From the NCBI GenBank assembly GCA_938084835.1, contig CALKER010000017.1, forward strand, positions 276,949-340,948: 64,000 bases of DNA, in the 5' to 3' direction. Under the pieces are notes generated by a model, which saw only the letters and a list, made by a program, of their open reading frames with translations, was not told where the DNA came from and ran no database searches. How positions within the stretch are numbered: the first letter of the stretch is position 1; every line of letters begins with the position of its first letter. The stretch comes from an uncultured Thermoguttaceae bacterium (GTDB lineage Bacteria > Planctomycetota > Planctomycetia > Pirellulales > Thermoguttaceae). Of the stretch, positions 44,897 through 54,676 are shown piece after piece. Position numbers and translations under genes: made by a program.

Positions 44897-46726
44897 ATGC
44901 AGCAGCTTAGCCTCACGCAGTATACAGAAGCACCCTCCGCCGGTCGAGAAACAAGGGCGGCAGCGGGCGATCTTGTTGTCACTTTTCCCCAACGGGATCT
45001 TGACCCCTGGGCAGAAGGTCGCACTTTTGCCCGCTTAAAAGTGCGCATCTTTCGTACGATCCTTCAGCAAACGCTTCGCGATTCATGGCTGCAGATTGTC
45101 ATGATGACAGTCCTCAGCGGAATCCTTTGGCTGGTGTTGTTTTTTCTGGCCATCGATGGATTTGTTTTTTTAAAGAACACGATTCCGGCCGACCTTCTGG
45201 TGGAAGTGATCGAAGTTATCTTTGGGGTATTTTTTGTAACCCTCATGATCATGCTTGCCTTTTCGTCGGCTATTCTTCTTTACGGAGGTCTTTTTCGTTC
45301 TCCTGATGTTGGCTTCCTTTTAACCCTTCCGGTACGGCCGGAGCGGATTTTTGTGTTCAAATACGGGGATGCGTTCTTTTTAAGCAGCTGGGCATTTTTG
45401 CTTCTTGGTACGCCGGTTCTTCTTGCCTACGGCGTGGTGATGACAGCCCCGTGGTATTACTACGTGCTGATGCCGGTGGTGCTTGTGGCGTTTACGCACA
45501 TTCCATCGGCGGTAGGGGGAGTGATTTGTTTGCTTTTGGCGCATCGTATTCTGCGACGACCTGGGCTTTTGGCCACCTTTGTCGCAGGGGTGGGCATTTT
45601 AGGTCTTGCCTGGGGGATTTGGTACGTTCGCACGGCCTTCAGCGAACAAACCCTTGCCCCAGAATGGTTTCAACAGATCTTTGCGCGTTTGCGGTTCACT
45701 CAGCACCGTTTGCTCCCTAGTTGGTGGCTCAGTAGCGCACTACTTGAAGCAAGCCGACATCAACTTGGCGAAAGCCTTGCCTTTGTTGGAGTGTTGGTGG
45801 CCAACGCGTTTTTCTTTCGGCAGGTGGGTGTGTGGATTGCAGCAGGGCTTTTCCGCCGGATTTTTTCCGAAGCGGAAGGCGGCCAATCGCGGCGACGTCG
45901 CGCCCGCCTCCACCGGCTGGACCAGGTTGTGTATACCCTGCTAGGGTGTTTCCCCCTGCAGACCCGCCTGCTGCTTTTGAAAGATTTTCGGTTATTCCGT
46001 CGTGATCCCGTGCAGTGGACGCAATTCCTTATCTTCTTTGGCTTGCTTGGGCTTTATTTCCTCAACATTCGCCGTTTCAGTTACGAGACGTACTACCAGG
46101 GATGGGTGAATATGGTAAGCCTGCTGAATCTTGCGGTGGTGGCCCTGTTGTTGTCGACTTTCACCACACGTTTCATCTTCCCCATGATCAGCCTAGAAGG
46201 ACGCAATTTTTGGATTCTTGGGCTTCTACCCTTAAGACGTCAAACTTTGTTATGGAGCAAGTTTTGGTTTGCCACGGTGGGAACCGTGATTCCCTGTTGT
46301 GGACTCATTCTGCTGAGCGACAGCATGCTGGGGGTATCGCCCCTGATTACCGCCATGCATCAGTTGTTGTGTGTGAGCTTGTCGGTAGGACTTTCGGGAC
46401 TTGCTGTGGGTTTAGGAGCTAAGATTCCTAATTTTCGCGAGCCCTCGCCGGCGAAAATCGCTGCGGGCTTTGGGGGTACATTGAATTTGATCCTCAGCAC
46501 GGTTTTAATTGTAGTGGTGATTGTGGCAGCAGGTCTTCCCACCCACCTATTGCTCGGCTCTTGGACTCCCGGCGGAAGCACGATTGTGGATCTTTACCCC
46601 CAACTGGAACCTACCCTACGATGGTGGTGGTTGCTCGGCACGCTGGCAAGTCCCGCGGTCGCCTGCCTGTTTGCTGCCGTTCCCATGCGGCTTGGGATCC
46701 GCGCCTTTTGCCGAATGGAGTTCTAA
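44897..46726 (+). CDS. Putative ABC exporter permease
   Basis: 609 residues, many hydrophobic helices (~12): IVMMTVLSGILWLVLFFLAIDGF, VIFGVFFVTLMIMLAFSSAILLY, LSSWAFLLLGTPVLLAYGVV and others up to LLGTLASPAVACLFAAVPM. The segment LYGGLFRSPDVGFLLTLPVRPERIFVFKYGDA is the coupling-type loop of the large ABC-2-like exporter permeases; FLLTLPV and the second-half LLPLRRQTLLWSKFW are characteristic. Follows its ATPase. ATG at 44897 is preferred to an in-frame TTG at 44888; neither has a good ribosome site. Function as exporter inferred from pairing. Confidence 0.82.
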   Translation: MQQLSLTQYTEAPSAGRETRAAAGDLVVTFPQRDLDPWAEGRTFARLKVRIFRTILQQTLRDSWLQIVMMTVLSGILWLVLFFLAIDGFVFLKNTIPADLLVEVIEVIFGVFFVTLMIMLAFSSAILLYGGLFRSPDVGFLLTLPVRPERIFVFKYGDAFFLSSWAFLLLGTPVLLAYGVVMTAPWYYYVLMPVVLVAFTHIPSAVGGVICLLLAHRILRRPGLLATFVAGVGILGLAWGIWYVRTAFSEQTLAPEWFQQIFARLRFTQHRLLPSWWLSSALLEASRHQLGESLAFVGVLVANAFFFRQVGVWIAAGLFRRIFSEAEGGQSRRRRARLHRLDQVVYTLLGCFPLQTRLLLLKDFRLFRRDPVQWTQFLIFFGLLGLYFLNIRRFSYETYYQGWVNMVSLLNLAVVALLLSTFTTRFIFPMISLEGRNFWILGLLPLRRQTLLWSKFWFATVGTVIPCCGLILLSDSMLGVSPLITAMHQLLCVSLSVGLSGLAVGLGAKIPNFREPSPAKIAAGFGGTLNLILSTVLIVVVIVAAGLPTHLLLGSWTPGGSTIVDLYPQLEPTLRWWWLLGTLASPAVACLFAAVPMRLGIRAFCRMEF

Positions 46727-46864
46727 TACGCAAGCTCCAGGAAAAGGGATCAGGTGGCGGCGAGCTTCTCGGGCAGTGGTGGGTGAGGCAGCTCATTACC
46801 GTCCGAAAAGGCAGCCAGTCTTGTCGCTCAAGCGGCAGCTAACTCCAAGAACGAGGAGCGAGAA

Positions 46865-49510
46865 ATGATTCGCTGGCACCAAGGATATCTGTGGGCATAT
46901 CTATGGGCGATTGCTGGAATAGCTTGTGGGTTGGGAAGTATTCTTTTGGCTCCCACGACCGCCTGGGGCGAGGAGGGCCTCTTCCCATTTGTCGTGGCTT
47001 ATGGAGAACGCCCCAATTTGACCGACGTGTCCTCGTGGCTTGATAAACCCGCGGGTAAGTTCGGCTATGTGCGCATCCAAAACGATCAATTTGTCACCGA
47101 TGCCGGCCCGATCCGATTTTGGGGCACTAATCTCTGTTTCGAAGCTTGTTTTCCTAGCCGGGAAGAGTCGGAGCGCCTGGCACAACGCTTAGCGAGTTTT
47201 GGATTCAATGTTGTGCGTCTTCACCATATGGACAGCTATTCTATTTGGGGTAAAAGCCCAAATAAAACGATCATCGATCCGGAAAAACTCGACCAGCTTG
47301 ACTACCTTATTTACCAACTTAAAAAGCACGGCATTTACGTCAACATCAACCTTCATGTTTCGCGGTGGCTCGATGAAAAGGAAGGCTTTCCGCATCGTGA
47401 TCGGCGGCCTCGATACGACAAAGGCTTAGGAAATTTCGAGCCGAGAATGATCGAACTCCAGAAAAAGTACGCTCGCGATCTACTTCTCCATCGAAACCCC
47501 TACACTGGCTTAACTTATGCAGAGGATCCGGCAGTCGCATTCGTAGAAATTAGTAACGAGGACGCGCTCTATACCGTGTGGAATTGGGGAGATCTTGACG
47601 ATTTGCCGGACCCGTATATGGCTACCTTTCGGAAATTGTGGAACGACTGGCTCAGGAAAAAATACGGTACCACAGAGGCACTGCGGCAGGCTTGGAAGGG
47701 GGGCGAGTTTCCTCTGGGTGAGGAGTTACTCCGCGGTGGAAACTTTGGCACCGACTTCGAGAAATGGTGGCGCATTGAACGAGATCAACAAACGGTAGTT
47801 GACGTCAACTCGCTCCAGAACGGACCGGACAATTCCTCCTCTCTGCGGATTCATGTTCAGCAGATGGGCGAGGTCCCCTGGCGCCCGCAGATCGCTCATC
47901 CGGGAATTTCAGTAAAGGCCGGGATGCCATATACCCTTTCAGGTTTTATTCGCGGGGACAAACCAGGGCGGATAACTGTCAACTGCATGATGGCCCACGA
48001 ACCGTGGGAAAATCTCGGCTTAATGGGCTCGGTCCCGGTGGAGCGCGAATGGCGGTCGTTCCAATTTACTTTTTTTGCGACAAAAGACACAAGCAATGCC
48101 CGCATTACTGTCACAGGTCTGCAGCCGGGTACATATGAGTTGGCAAAATTCTCGCTTCGGCCCGGCGGCATTGTGGCGCTGGAAGCCGGTCAGACGCTCG
48201 AGGCCAACTCCGTGCCCGTTCCCAAAAAACGTGGGCCCCTTCCACCCGAGCAAGCTCGCGCCGATTTTGCAGACTTTATGTGGGAGGTCGAGCATAACTA
48301 CTGGGTGGGCATGTATCGGTTTCTAAAAGACGAACTTGGGGTTCAGGCATTGGTAGCGGGAACCCAGCTGGGTTATAGTCCCGCGCATATCCAAGCGCAG
48401 CTTGATTATTTGGACGACCATGCGTACTGGCAACATCCCGCCTTTCCAGGCCGACCATGGGACCGAGATAACTGGTACGTCCGCAATGTAGCCATGGTCA
48501 ACAGTCCTGGGGGTGTCTTGCTCACGCGTGCCGCGCGGCGAGTGGTCGGCCGCCCCTACACATTAAGCGAGTATAACCATCCCGCACCAAATTTTTATGG
48601 TGCTGAGGGATTTCCTATGGTAGCTGCTTTTGGGGCTTTTCAAGGATGGAATGGGATTTATGTGTTTACTTATGCGAATAGTCGGGACTTTGAAATCCGT
48701 CGATTGCAGGGCTACTTCGATATCAAAAGTGACCCAACCCGCCTGGTCCACATGCCAGCTTGTGCGGCGATGTTCCTCCGGGGAGACGTACCACAAGCCC
48801 AGCGATTGGTAGCAGCACCCCTCTCGGCTGAGAAGGAACGCGAAATCCTGCGCAGGACATTGGACTCGCGCCGGCTGAATACCGACGAGGTCGGACTTGC
48901 CTCACAATGGGGCCTTATCCATGCCATTGGGATCGATCTCACAGGAGCTCAACCCGTACCCACGCTCTCACAAGTTCTGACCACTGAGATCTTCCGATCG
49001 GACACTGGCGCACTCGAATGGAACATCTCTCGACCCGGGGCTGGCTATTTCCTTGTAAACACGCCTAAAAACAAGGTGTTTACGGGGTTTGTGGCCGAGC
49101 GCGTTTTTGATCTGGGGGAGGTACGGCTGCAACTTGGGCAGACCCGAGTCGATTGGGCCACCGTTACGCTTTGCGTGATAGAGGGTGAGGGATTTCGTGG
49201 GCCGGCCCGAATCCTTCTGGCCGCAACCGGTTATGCCCAGAACGCACAAGCGAACATAGAGAAGCTGGACGGTGACAGAATTACACTCCGCCGGAACTGG
49301 GGCACCGAGCCGATTCTCTGCGAGGGAATCCCGGGAGTGGTTACTTTACCTGTGCCTGCTGAGCGCGTTAACGCATGGGCCCTGGATGAAGCCGGCAACC
49401 GTAAAGCTCAGCTTCGGGTAAGTCGTCCCACCATCCGAGGGGCTCAGATATCCGCCGTGGAGATTCATCCGCGTTACCAGACACTGTGGTACGAAATTAG
49501 CATCAAGTGA
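46865..49510 (+). CDS. Secreted multidomain glycoside hydrolase, clan GH-A type
   Basis: 881 residues. A signal peptide ends near TAWGEE. A TIM barrel of the clan GH-A/cellulase type: FWGTNLCFEACFPS, NVVRLHHMD, KHGIYVNINLHV and the acid/base Glu232 in EISNED. The nucleophile candidate is Glu569 in TLSEYNH. Between them, residues ~285-440 read as a carbohydrate-binding module of the CBM4/9 type (GGNFGTDFEKWW, SLRIHVQQ, WRSFQFTFFA). A C-terminal beta region (~700-881) is probably another accessory domain. Substrate unknown; the neighbouring sulfatase suggests a sulfated polysaccharide. Start ATG has GAGGAG upstream. Confidence 0.88.
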   Translation: MIRWHQGYLWAYLWAIAGIACGLGSILLAPTTAWGEEGLFPFVVAYGERPNLTDVSSWLDKPAGKFGYVRIQNDQFVTDAGPIRFWGTNLCFEACFPSREESERLAQRLASFGFNVVRLHHMDSYSIWGKSPNKTIIDPEKLDQLDYLIYQLKKHGIYVNINLHVSRWLDEKEGFPHRDRRPRYDKGLGNFEPRMIELQKKYARDLLLHRNPYTGLTYAEDPAVAFVEISNEDALYTVWNWGDLDDLPDPYMATFRKLWNDWLRKKYGTTEALRQAWKGGEFPLGEELLRGGNFGTDFEKWWRIERDQQTVVDVNSLQNGPDNSSSLRIHVQQMGEVPWRPQIAHPGISVKAGMPYTLSGFIRGDKPGRITVNCMMAHEPWENLGLMGSVPVEREWRSFQFTFFATKDTSNARITVTGLQPGTYELAKFSLRPGGIVALEAGQTLEANSVPVPKKRGPLPPEQARADFADFMWEVEHNYWVGMYRFLKDELGVQALVAGTQLGYSPAHIQAQLDYLDDHAYWQHPAFPGRPWDRDNWYVRNVAMVNSPGGVLLTRAARRVVGRPYTLSEYNHPAPNFYGAEGFPMVAAFGAFQGWNGIYVFTYANSRDFEIRRLQGYFDIKSDPTRLVHMPACAAMFLRGDVPQAQRLVAAPLSAEKEREILRRTLDSRRLNTDEVGLASQWGLIHAIGIDLTGAQPVPTLSQVLTTEIFRSDTGALEWNISRPGAGYFLVNTPKNKVFTGFVAERVFDLGEVRLQLGQTRVDWATVTLCVIEGEGFRGPARILLAATGYAQNAQANIEKLDGDRITLRRNWGTEPILCEGIPGVVTLPVPAERVNAWALDEAGNRKAQLRVSRPTIRGAQISAVEIHPRYQTLWYEISIK

Positions 49511-49776
49511 ATCCCCCTTGGACCCCTCACAGGGAAGAAGCCGTAGCTCTCAGGAAACTGAGTAGGAACTAAGCTTCGGCAATTCCCCTGTTCAAGCCCG
49601 AAGGCGTGAATTCTGGCTTAACTGGTTCGTTTGCGTTCGGCTTTGCTGCAGCCCCTGTGCTGCAAGGCACCGCTACAACGTACGTTGTGTTTTTTGGCAG
49701 TGAATTAGCCTCCGCAGATTGCGGACACATGATTTCCTGAAACCTGAGGCCCGCCTCGCACGAGGAGCTTGCCAAG

Positions 49777-51573
49777 ATGAGACATAAGTATCGTGGAAAG
49801 CTACCAATCTGCTTGCTTATAGGGTCATGTTTTCTCAGCCCCATTTTGTTTTCTCACACGATGGTTGAATCGAAGGAATACCCCAACGTTGTGGTGATTA
49901 TCAGCGACGACCAAGGATGGGGAGATCTGAGCATTCACGGCAATACAAATTTGAGCACTCCGAACATTGACCGCCTCGCTCGAGAGGGAGCACGGTTCCA
50001 GCGTTTTTATGTTAGCCCTGTGTGCGCGCCGACGCGTGCAGAATTTCTTACAGGCCGCTATCATCCCCGCACGGGGGTACGGGGAGTAACTGCAGGGGCC
50101 GAACGACTCAACTTGGACGAACAGACCATAGTCGAGGGGTTCCGCCAGGCCGGTTACGCGACCGGCTGTTTTGGTAAATGGCACAACGGCACGCAATATC
50201 CCTATCATCCTCTTGGCCGGGGATTCGAGGAGTTTTACGGCTTTACTTCGGGACACTGGGGACACTACTTCGATCCGCCTCTGGAACACAATGATCAGTG
50301 GGTCATAGGCAGGGGATATCTCCCAGACGATCTGACGGATCGGGCGATCGAATTTTTCCGAAAAAATCGAGACCGGCCGGTTTTTTGCTATCTAGCTTTC
50401 AACACTCCCCACTCCCCTTTCCAAGTGCCGGAGGAGTTTTATCGGCGTTTTGCTGATGCGGAGCTTTCGCTCCGCCACCCCGAACAGGAGGAAGATCTTC
50501 GCGTCACCCGGGCGGCTCTGGCAATGTGCGAAAATATTGATTGGAATGTCGGCCGGCTACGAGCAGCCTTGGAGGATCTTAAGCTAGAGCGTCGCACGAT
50601 CCTTGTTTACTTTTCGGACAACGGACCGAACAGCTGGCGTTGGAACGGGGGACTTCGGGGGCGGAAAGGTTCCACCGACGAAGGAGGTTCTCGGGTGCCA
50701 TGCTTCTTTTGGGCCCCCGGGCTCATCCCGCCAGGAACAATCATCTCCGAACCGGCAGCGGCAATCGATCTGGCGCCGACCTTGGCGGAGCTTGCCGGTA
50801 TCTCTTGGAAGCCCGCAAAACCACTTGATGGGGTGAGCCTCGTGCCGCTACTTCGGGGAACAGCCACCTCCTGGCCTGAGCGATTCATCTTTGTCCACCA
50901 TGCGGGCCGGATAAGTGTCCGGACGCGGAATTTCCTCCTCGACGATCGAGGACGACTCTACCTCCTCCGCGAGGATCCCCCTCAGACCAAGGATGTCAAA
51001 GCCGCTTATCCCGAAGTCGCCGCACAGTTGGCCGAAGCAGTCCAGCGATTCCGCGAAGAAGTACTCCCTCTCGGCCCAGACGACCGCCCATTTCCGGTGG
51101 GTTATTGGGAATTTCCCGTCACTTATCTCCCCGCACGCGACGGGGTGCCCACAGGAGCTATTAAACGAAGCTCGATCCACCCCAATTGCTCCTTTTTCAC
51201 CGGGTGGAAAGCCGTGGAAGATTCCATAAGTTGGGACATCCTCGTCAAAACCCCAGGCTTATACGAAGCTACCGTCTACTACACTTGTCGTCCACAAGAC
51301 GTGGGGGTACGCCTGAGGCTCAGCTTCGGAGCCCATAGTATTGCGGCCAATGTAACCGAGGCTTTTGACCCACCCTTAAAAGGTGCGGCAGAAGATCGAG
51401 TTCCTCGGACCGAGTCGTACATGAAAGAATTTCGACCGCTCCAGCTTGGGGAGTTGTTCCTCGAGGCCGAACGTGGTCCACTTGTTCTGCAAGCGGAGTT
51501 TATCCCGGGAGAATATGCCGTGGATGTGTGGATGGTCGCCCTCCGGCTCGTGAAGCCGCATGCCTCAGAGTAA
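49777..51573 (+). CDS. Secreted type I sulfatase
   Basis: 598 residues. Signal peptide (LPICLLIGSCFLSPILFSHT) followed by NVVVIISDDQGWGDLSIHGN with the metal-binding Asp pair, and the maturation motif C83-A-P-T-R in VCAPTRAEFLTGR, where Cys is converted to formylglycine. GKWHNG, FNTPHSPFQVP and YFSDNGPNSWRWNGGLRGRKG complete the arylsulfatase core. A C-terminal ~120-residue beta domain follows (YEATVYYTCRPQDVGVRLRLSF). It removes sulfate from an external substrate. GAGGAG precedes the ATG. Lies between the glycoside hydrolase and a TIM-barrel isomerase. An anaerobic or aerobic FGly-maturing enzyme must be encoded elsewhere. Confidence 0.95.
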   Translation: MRHKYRGKLPICLLIGSCFLSPILFSHTMVESKEYPNVVVIISDDQGWGDLSIHGNTNLSTPNIDRLAREGARFQRFYVSPVCAPTRAEFLTGRYHPRTGVRGVTAGAERLNLDEQTIVEGFRQAGYATGCFGKWHNGTQYPYHPLGRGFEEFYGFTSGHWGHYFDPPLEHNDQWVIGRGYLPDDLTDRAIEFFRKNRDRPVFCYLAFNTPHSPFQVPEEFYRRFADAELSLRHPEQEEDLRVTRAALAMCENIDWNVGRLRAALEDLKLERRTILVYFSDNGPNSWRWNGGLRGRKGSTDEGGSRVPCFFWAPGLIPPGTIISEPAAAIDLAPTLAELAGISWKPAKPLDGVSLVPLLRGTATSWPERFIFVHHAGRISVRTRNFLLDDRGRLYLLREDPPQTKDVKAAYPEVAAQLAEAVQRFREEVLPLGPDDRPFPVGYWEFPVTYLPARDGVPTGAIKRSSIHPNCSFFTGWKAVEDSISWDILVKTPGLYEATVYYTCRPQDVGVRLRLSFGAHSIAANVTEAFDPPLKGAAEDRVPRTESYMKEFRPLQLGELFLEAERGPLVLQAEFIPGEYAVDVWMVALRLVKPHASE

Positions 51574-52150
51574 CAGGTGGAAACGAACTGGCACTTTTTG
51601 CCGATCGACCTCCTCCTTGCCCCCTGGCTATCCTCCAGCCACAATCCACTTCCGCCTTTTGGGGCGATTGGAATGAGGGTCCCCATTCATTCTCTACCTA
51701 CGCTGTCCGCAGCTTCGCGTGCGTGGGCCAAAAGCTTCGAAGAGGAATCGCCCAAGAAGGCTACGGCGAGAACCGTCAGCCTATTGTGCGATTGGTATGC
51801 TCACCCGGCAATCAAGGTACAGCGAAAAGGTCCCTGTACAATTGTGGGAAAACAGCTTTATCAAACGCCCAGGTATTCTCATCCACCAGACTCACTACTG
51901 AAACCCGTATTTTCATTCAGCAAACTGCCGACTAAAATAGGCAAGCGGCGCCATTGAGGGAGTCCAAGGCGTACACGCGGAGTGGATTGGTGTAAGGCCT
52001 TCCGTCTAGCCTGGGTTAGTTTGTGGTCTGTGTGCGGAAATGACGCACTTCTAGGAGCATTTTTCCCGGCACGCCTGTGAATGTGCGCAGCTATTTCATG
52101 CGGATAACCCTGATCGGCGAGCTAGCCGGCGACTTGTGGAGCCTCAAGCT
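51574..52150. other. Gap after sulfatase
   Basis: About 575 bp. Several overlapping open frames but none protein-like. No terminator or repeat recognised. Confidence 0.35.
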
Positions 52151-53152
52151 ATGTATCCATTCAGCACCCATGCCCAACCCAAGACCGGTGCCCTGAAGAG
52201 TCCCGGTCCAGCCTTGACGCGAAGAGTCTTTGTTGGGGGAGGATCCGGGGCGATTTTGGCTAGCCTTCAAGGTCTTAGTCAACGGGCCGACGCTAACGAA
52301 ACAGCTCCCGCAAGCGGGTATCGTATCGGGATATACACACGGCCTTGGGATGCTTTTGATTATCGCATCGCATTCGAAGGGATTGCCGCAGCGGGCTACC
52401 GGTACGTAGGCCTAATGACAACTACTGTGCCCGGTCGGCGCGTTGTCATTACCCCGGAGATTTCCGAAGAGGAGGCTTCCCAAATTGGTGAAGAAGCCAA
52501 AAAGCACGGCCTCATCGTGACGTCTGTTTATGGTGATTTTTTTACCGGAGGTGGCTTGGAACCGGCCATAGCGAGTCTCCGCCGGCTCATCGATAACTGT
52601 CGCGCGGCCGGGGCTCGGTCGCTTCTCTTGGGTGGCACCGGCAACCCAAAGTTATACGACCTTTATTACGAGGCAATTAAAGCATGTTGTGATTACGCGG
52701 CCGAAAAGTCCCTCGCACTTAGCATCAAGCCACACGGGGGGCTGAACGCCACTGGGCCGCAATGTCGCAAGGCCATTGAACGCGTCGGACATCCGAACTT
52801 CAGCCTTTGGTACGATCCGGGAAATATCTTTTACTATTCCGACGGACAACTTGATCCCGTAGAGGACGTGACTTCTGTGGACGGTTTAGTTCGTGAAGGA
52901 ATGTGCATTAAAGACTTTGTCATGAGCATCCAGGAGGGAACGCTGCGTAAGGACGTATGGGTCACTCCTGGCAAAGGTCGTGTGAATTTTCCTGCTGTAC
53001 TACGACGCCTCCGCCAAGGGGGGTTCCTCGCGGGGGATCTTGTTGTCGAATGCATTGACCGTCCCGATCCTCGCGATACGGAAATATTGTTGGCTGAGGC
53101 CAAGGCGGCACGACTTTACGTGGAGCAATTGGTAGCGCAGGTGCTTGGGTAA
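52151..53152 (+). CDS. Tat-type sugar-phosphate isomerase/epimerase family protein
   Basis: 333 residues. N-terminal twin-arginine-like signal TRRVFVGGGSGAILASLQGLS suggests export in a folded state, perhaps with bound metal. The rest is a xylose isomerase-like TIM barrel (AP endonuclease family 2): YRIGIYTRPWDAFDYRIAFEGIAAAGYRYVGL, ARSLLLGGTGNP, LALSIKPHGG, FSLWYDPGNIFYY and the late DLVVECIDRP, giving the metal-binding Glu/Asp/His set. Known members isomerise or epimerise sugars; substrate unknown. ATG at 52151 has GGAG 9 nt upstream; a GTG at 52136 is also open. Downstream of the sulfatase. Confidence 0.88.
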   Translation: MYPFSTHAQPKTGALKSPGPALTRRVFVGGGSGAILASLQGLSQRADANETAPASGYRIGIYTRPWDAFDYRIAFEGIAAAGYRYVGLMTTTVPGRRVVITPEISEEEASQIGEEAKKHGLIVTSVYGDFFTGGGLEPAIASLRRLIDNCRAAGARSLLLGGTGNPKLYDLYYEAIKACCDYAAEKSLALSIKPHGGLNATGPQCRKAIERVGHPNFSLWYDPGNIFYYSDGQLDPVEDVTSVDGLVREGMCIKDFVMSIQEGTLRKDVWVTPGKGRVNFPAVLRRLRQGGFLAGDLVVECIDRPDPRDTEILLAEAKAARLYVEQLVAQVLG

Positions 53153-53239
53153 CCTGTGGCAAAAGATAGGTGGCCTTTGGTGGGCTTTTACTACTTTCGG
53201 TCACCACTCAAGGATTGAACGGATCCGGAGAGAAAGGTC

Positions 53240-54676
53240 GTGGCCGATCAGCCGCGTCATTTGGACCTAGATCAATTGCTGATTGATTTTACTTCGGAGG
53301 ACCCTTGTTCTTCTGTTAGTTTGGCTGGAGAAAGGAGCAGAGCGGAAACCCCAGCCCCACCGGTGGATGCCGGGGGGACGTCAGCTGAGCTCGAAACCAC
53401 TCAGGCTTTTCCCAGTGAAGCTGAGACCACAGCAGGCGCCGCAGATCTCTCGCCGTCACGCTTAGCCTATCTTCGGTTGGCGCTTGTGGAGGGCGTAGGG
53501 CCACGAACGATTCGGTTTCTTTTGGAGAGATTCGGTAGCGCCGAAGCAACCTTGCAAGCTCCTTCGTCTACGTTACAGGAAGTTCCGCGGATTGGTCGCA
53601 TTTTGGCTCAGCGAATTGCTGATGCTCTGCGCGAAGAACAAATACTGGAACTTGTGGCCACCTGCCGCCAGGCGGGCATCAGCATCCGCCTTCCCAACGA
53701 TGCGGGTTACCCAATACTTCTGCGGGAACTTCCAGATCCGCCGGCCGTTTTGTTTGTCAAAGGTGAGCTTCGGCCTGAGGATATCCTTGCCGTAGCCATC
53801 GTGGGTACGCGTCATCCGACACCGTATGGCCTGAAACAAGCGGAACGTTTGTCGGCAGGGCTCGTGGCGGCGGGCTTTACCATAGTCAGTGGGCTAGCTC
53901 GCGGGATCGATGCTGCTGCCCACCGCGGCGCTCTCATGGCTGGCGGACGTACTCTGGGTGTCCTGGGCAGTGGCCTCCTTCGGATTTATCCAGCAGAGCA
54001 TAAAGAGCTAGCGGCCCAGATCGAACAACAAGGTGCCCTGCTCAGCGAATTGCCTCCGTACGAGCCGCCAAGAGGGACCCACTTCCCCAAACGCAATCGC
54101 ATCATAAGCGGACTGGCCTGGGGTACCATCGTAGTGGAAGCCGGCTCAAAAAGCGGCGCCTTGATCACGGCACATCACGCTTTGCATCAAGGTCGGGAAG
54201 TCTTCGCCGTACCGGGAAGGGCCGACGAGCACACCGCCCAAGGGTGCCATCGACTCATTCGCGACGGAGCCACCATGGTCTTGGGGCCGGAGGACGTAAT
54301 TGAGGTTCTTCGGCCGATGATTGCGGAAGTGCAACTTCGGCTCGGCCGCCATTCACCCGCTCTCTCCGCACAAGAGCACCGCACTTCCGCGGACTCCCAC
54401 CCTTCTCGCCCGGTCCTCGGAGAACAGCGGAAAGAAGGTGCTTCCGCACCACACGCCAAGAGCGGTCGAGAGAAAAATTCCGAATCCCAGGTCCCGCCGG
54501 GTCTTTCCGAGAAGGAGCAGCTGGTTCTTCAAACCATTGGGTACGATCCTACGTCGATCGATCAGATCGTAGCCCATGCTGGGCTCCCTACGTCGGAGGT
54601 ATTGGCTGTAATCAGCCTTCTTGAGATGCGCCAGCTCCTGCGTCGTTTAGGCGGCAATTGGGTGTCCCGGAAATAG
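53240..54676 (+). CDS. dprA: DNA processing protein DprA
   Basis: 478 residues. DprA binds incoming single-stranded DNA during transformation and loads RecA. An atypical ~70-residue acidic N-terminus precedes an HhH/SAM-like domain (LVEGVGPRTIRFLLERFGSAEA), then the Rossmann DprA core: AIVGTRHPTPYGLKQAERL, SGLARGIDAAAHRGAL, TLGVLGSGLLRIYPAEH, PKRNRIISGLAWGTIVVEAG and SGALITAHHALHQGREVFAVPG. A ~60-residue variable linker leads to a winged helix (TSIDQIVAHAGLPTSEVLAVISLLEMRQLLRRLGG). Start is GTG with GGAG 9 nt upstream. Confidence 0.96.
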   Translation: MADQPRHLDLDQLLIDFTSEDPCSSVSLAGERSRAETPAPPVDAGGTSAELETTQAFPSEAETTAGAADLSPSRLAYLRLALVEGVGPRTIRFLLERFGSAEATLQAPSSTLQEVPRIGRILAQRIADALREEQILELVATCRQAGISIRLPNDAGYPILLRELPDPPAVLFVKGELRPEDILAVAIVGTRHPTPYGLKQAERLSAGLVAAGFTIVSGLARGIDAAAHRGALMAGGRTLGVLGSGLLRIYPAEHKELAAQIEQQGALLSELPPYEPPRGTHFPKRNRIISGLAWGTIVVEAGSKSGALITAHHALHQGREVFAVPGRADEHTAQGCHRLIRDGATMVLGPEDVIEVLRPMIAEVQLRLGRHSPALSAQEHRTSADSHPSRPVLGEQRKEGASAPHAKSGREKNSESQVPPGLSEKEQLVLQTIGYDPTSIDQIVAHAGLPTSEVLAVISLLEMRQLLRRLGGNWVSRK

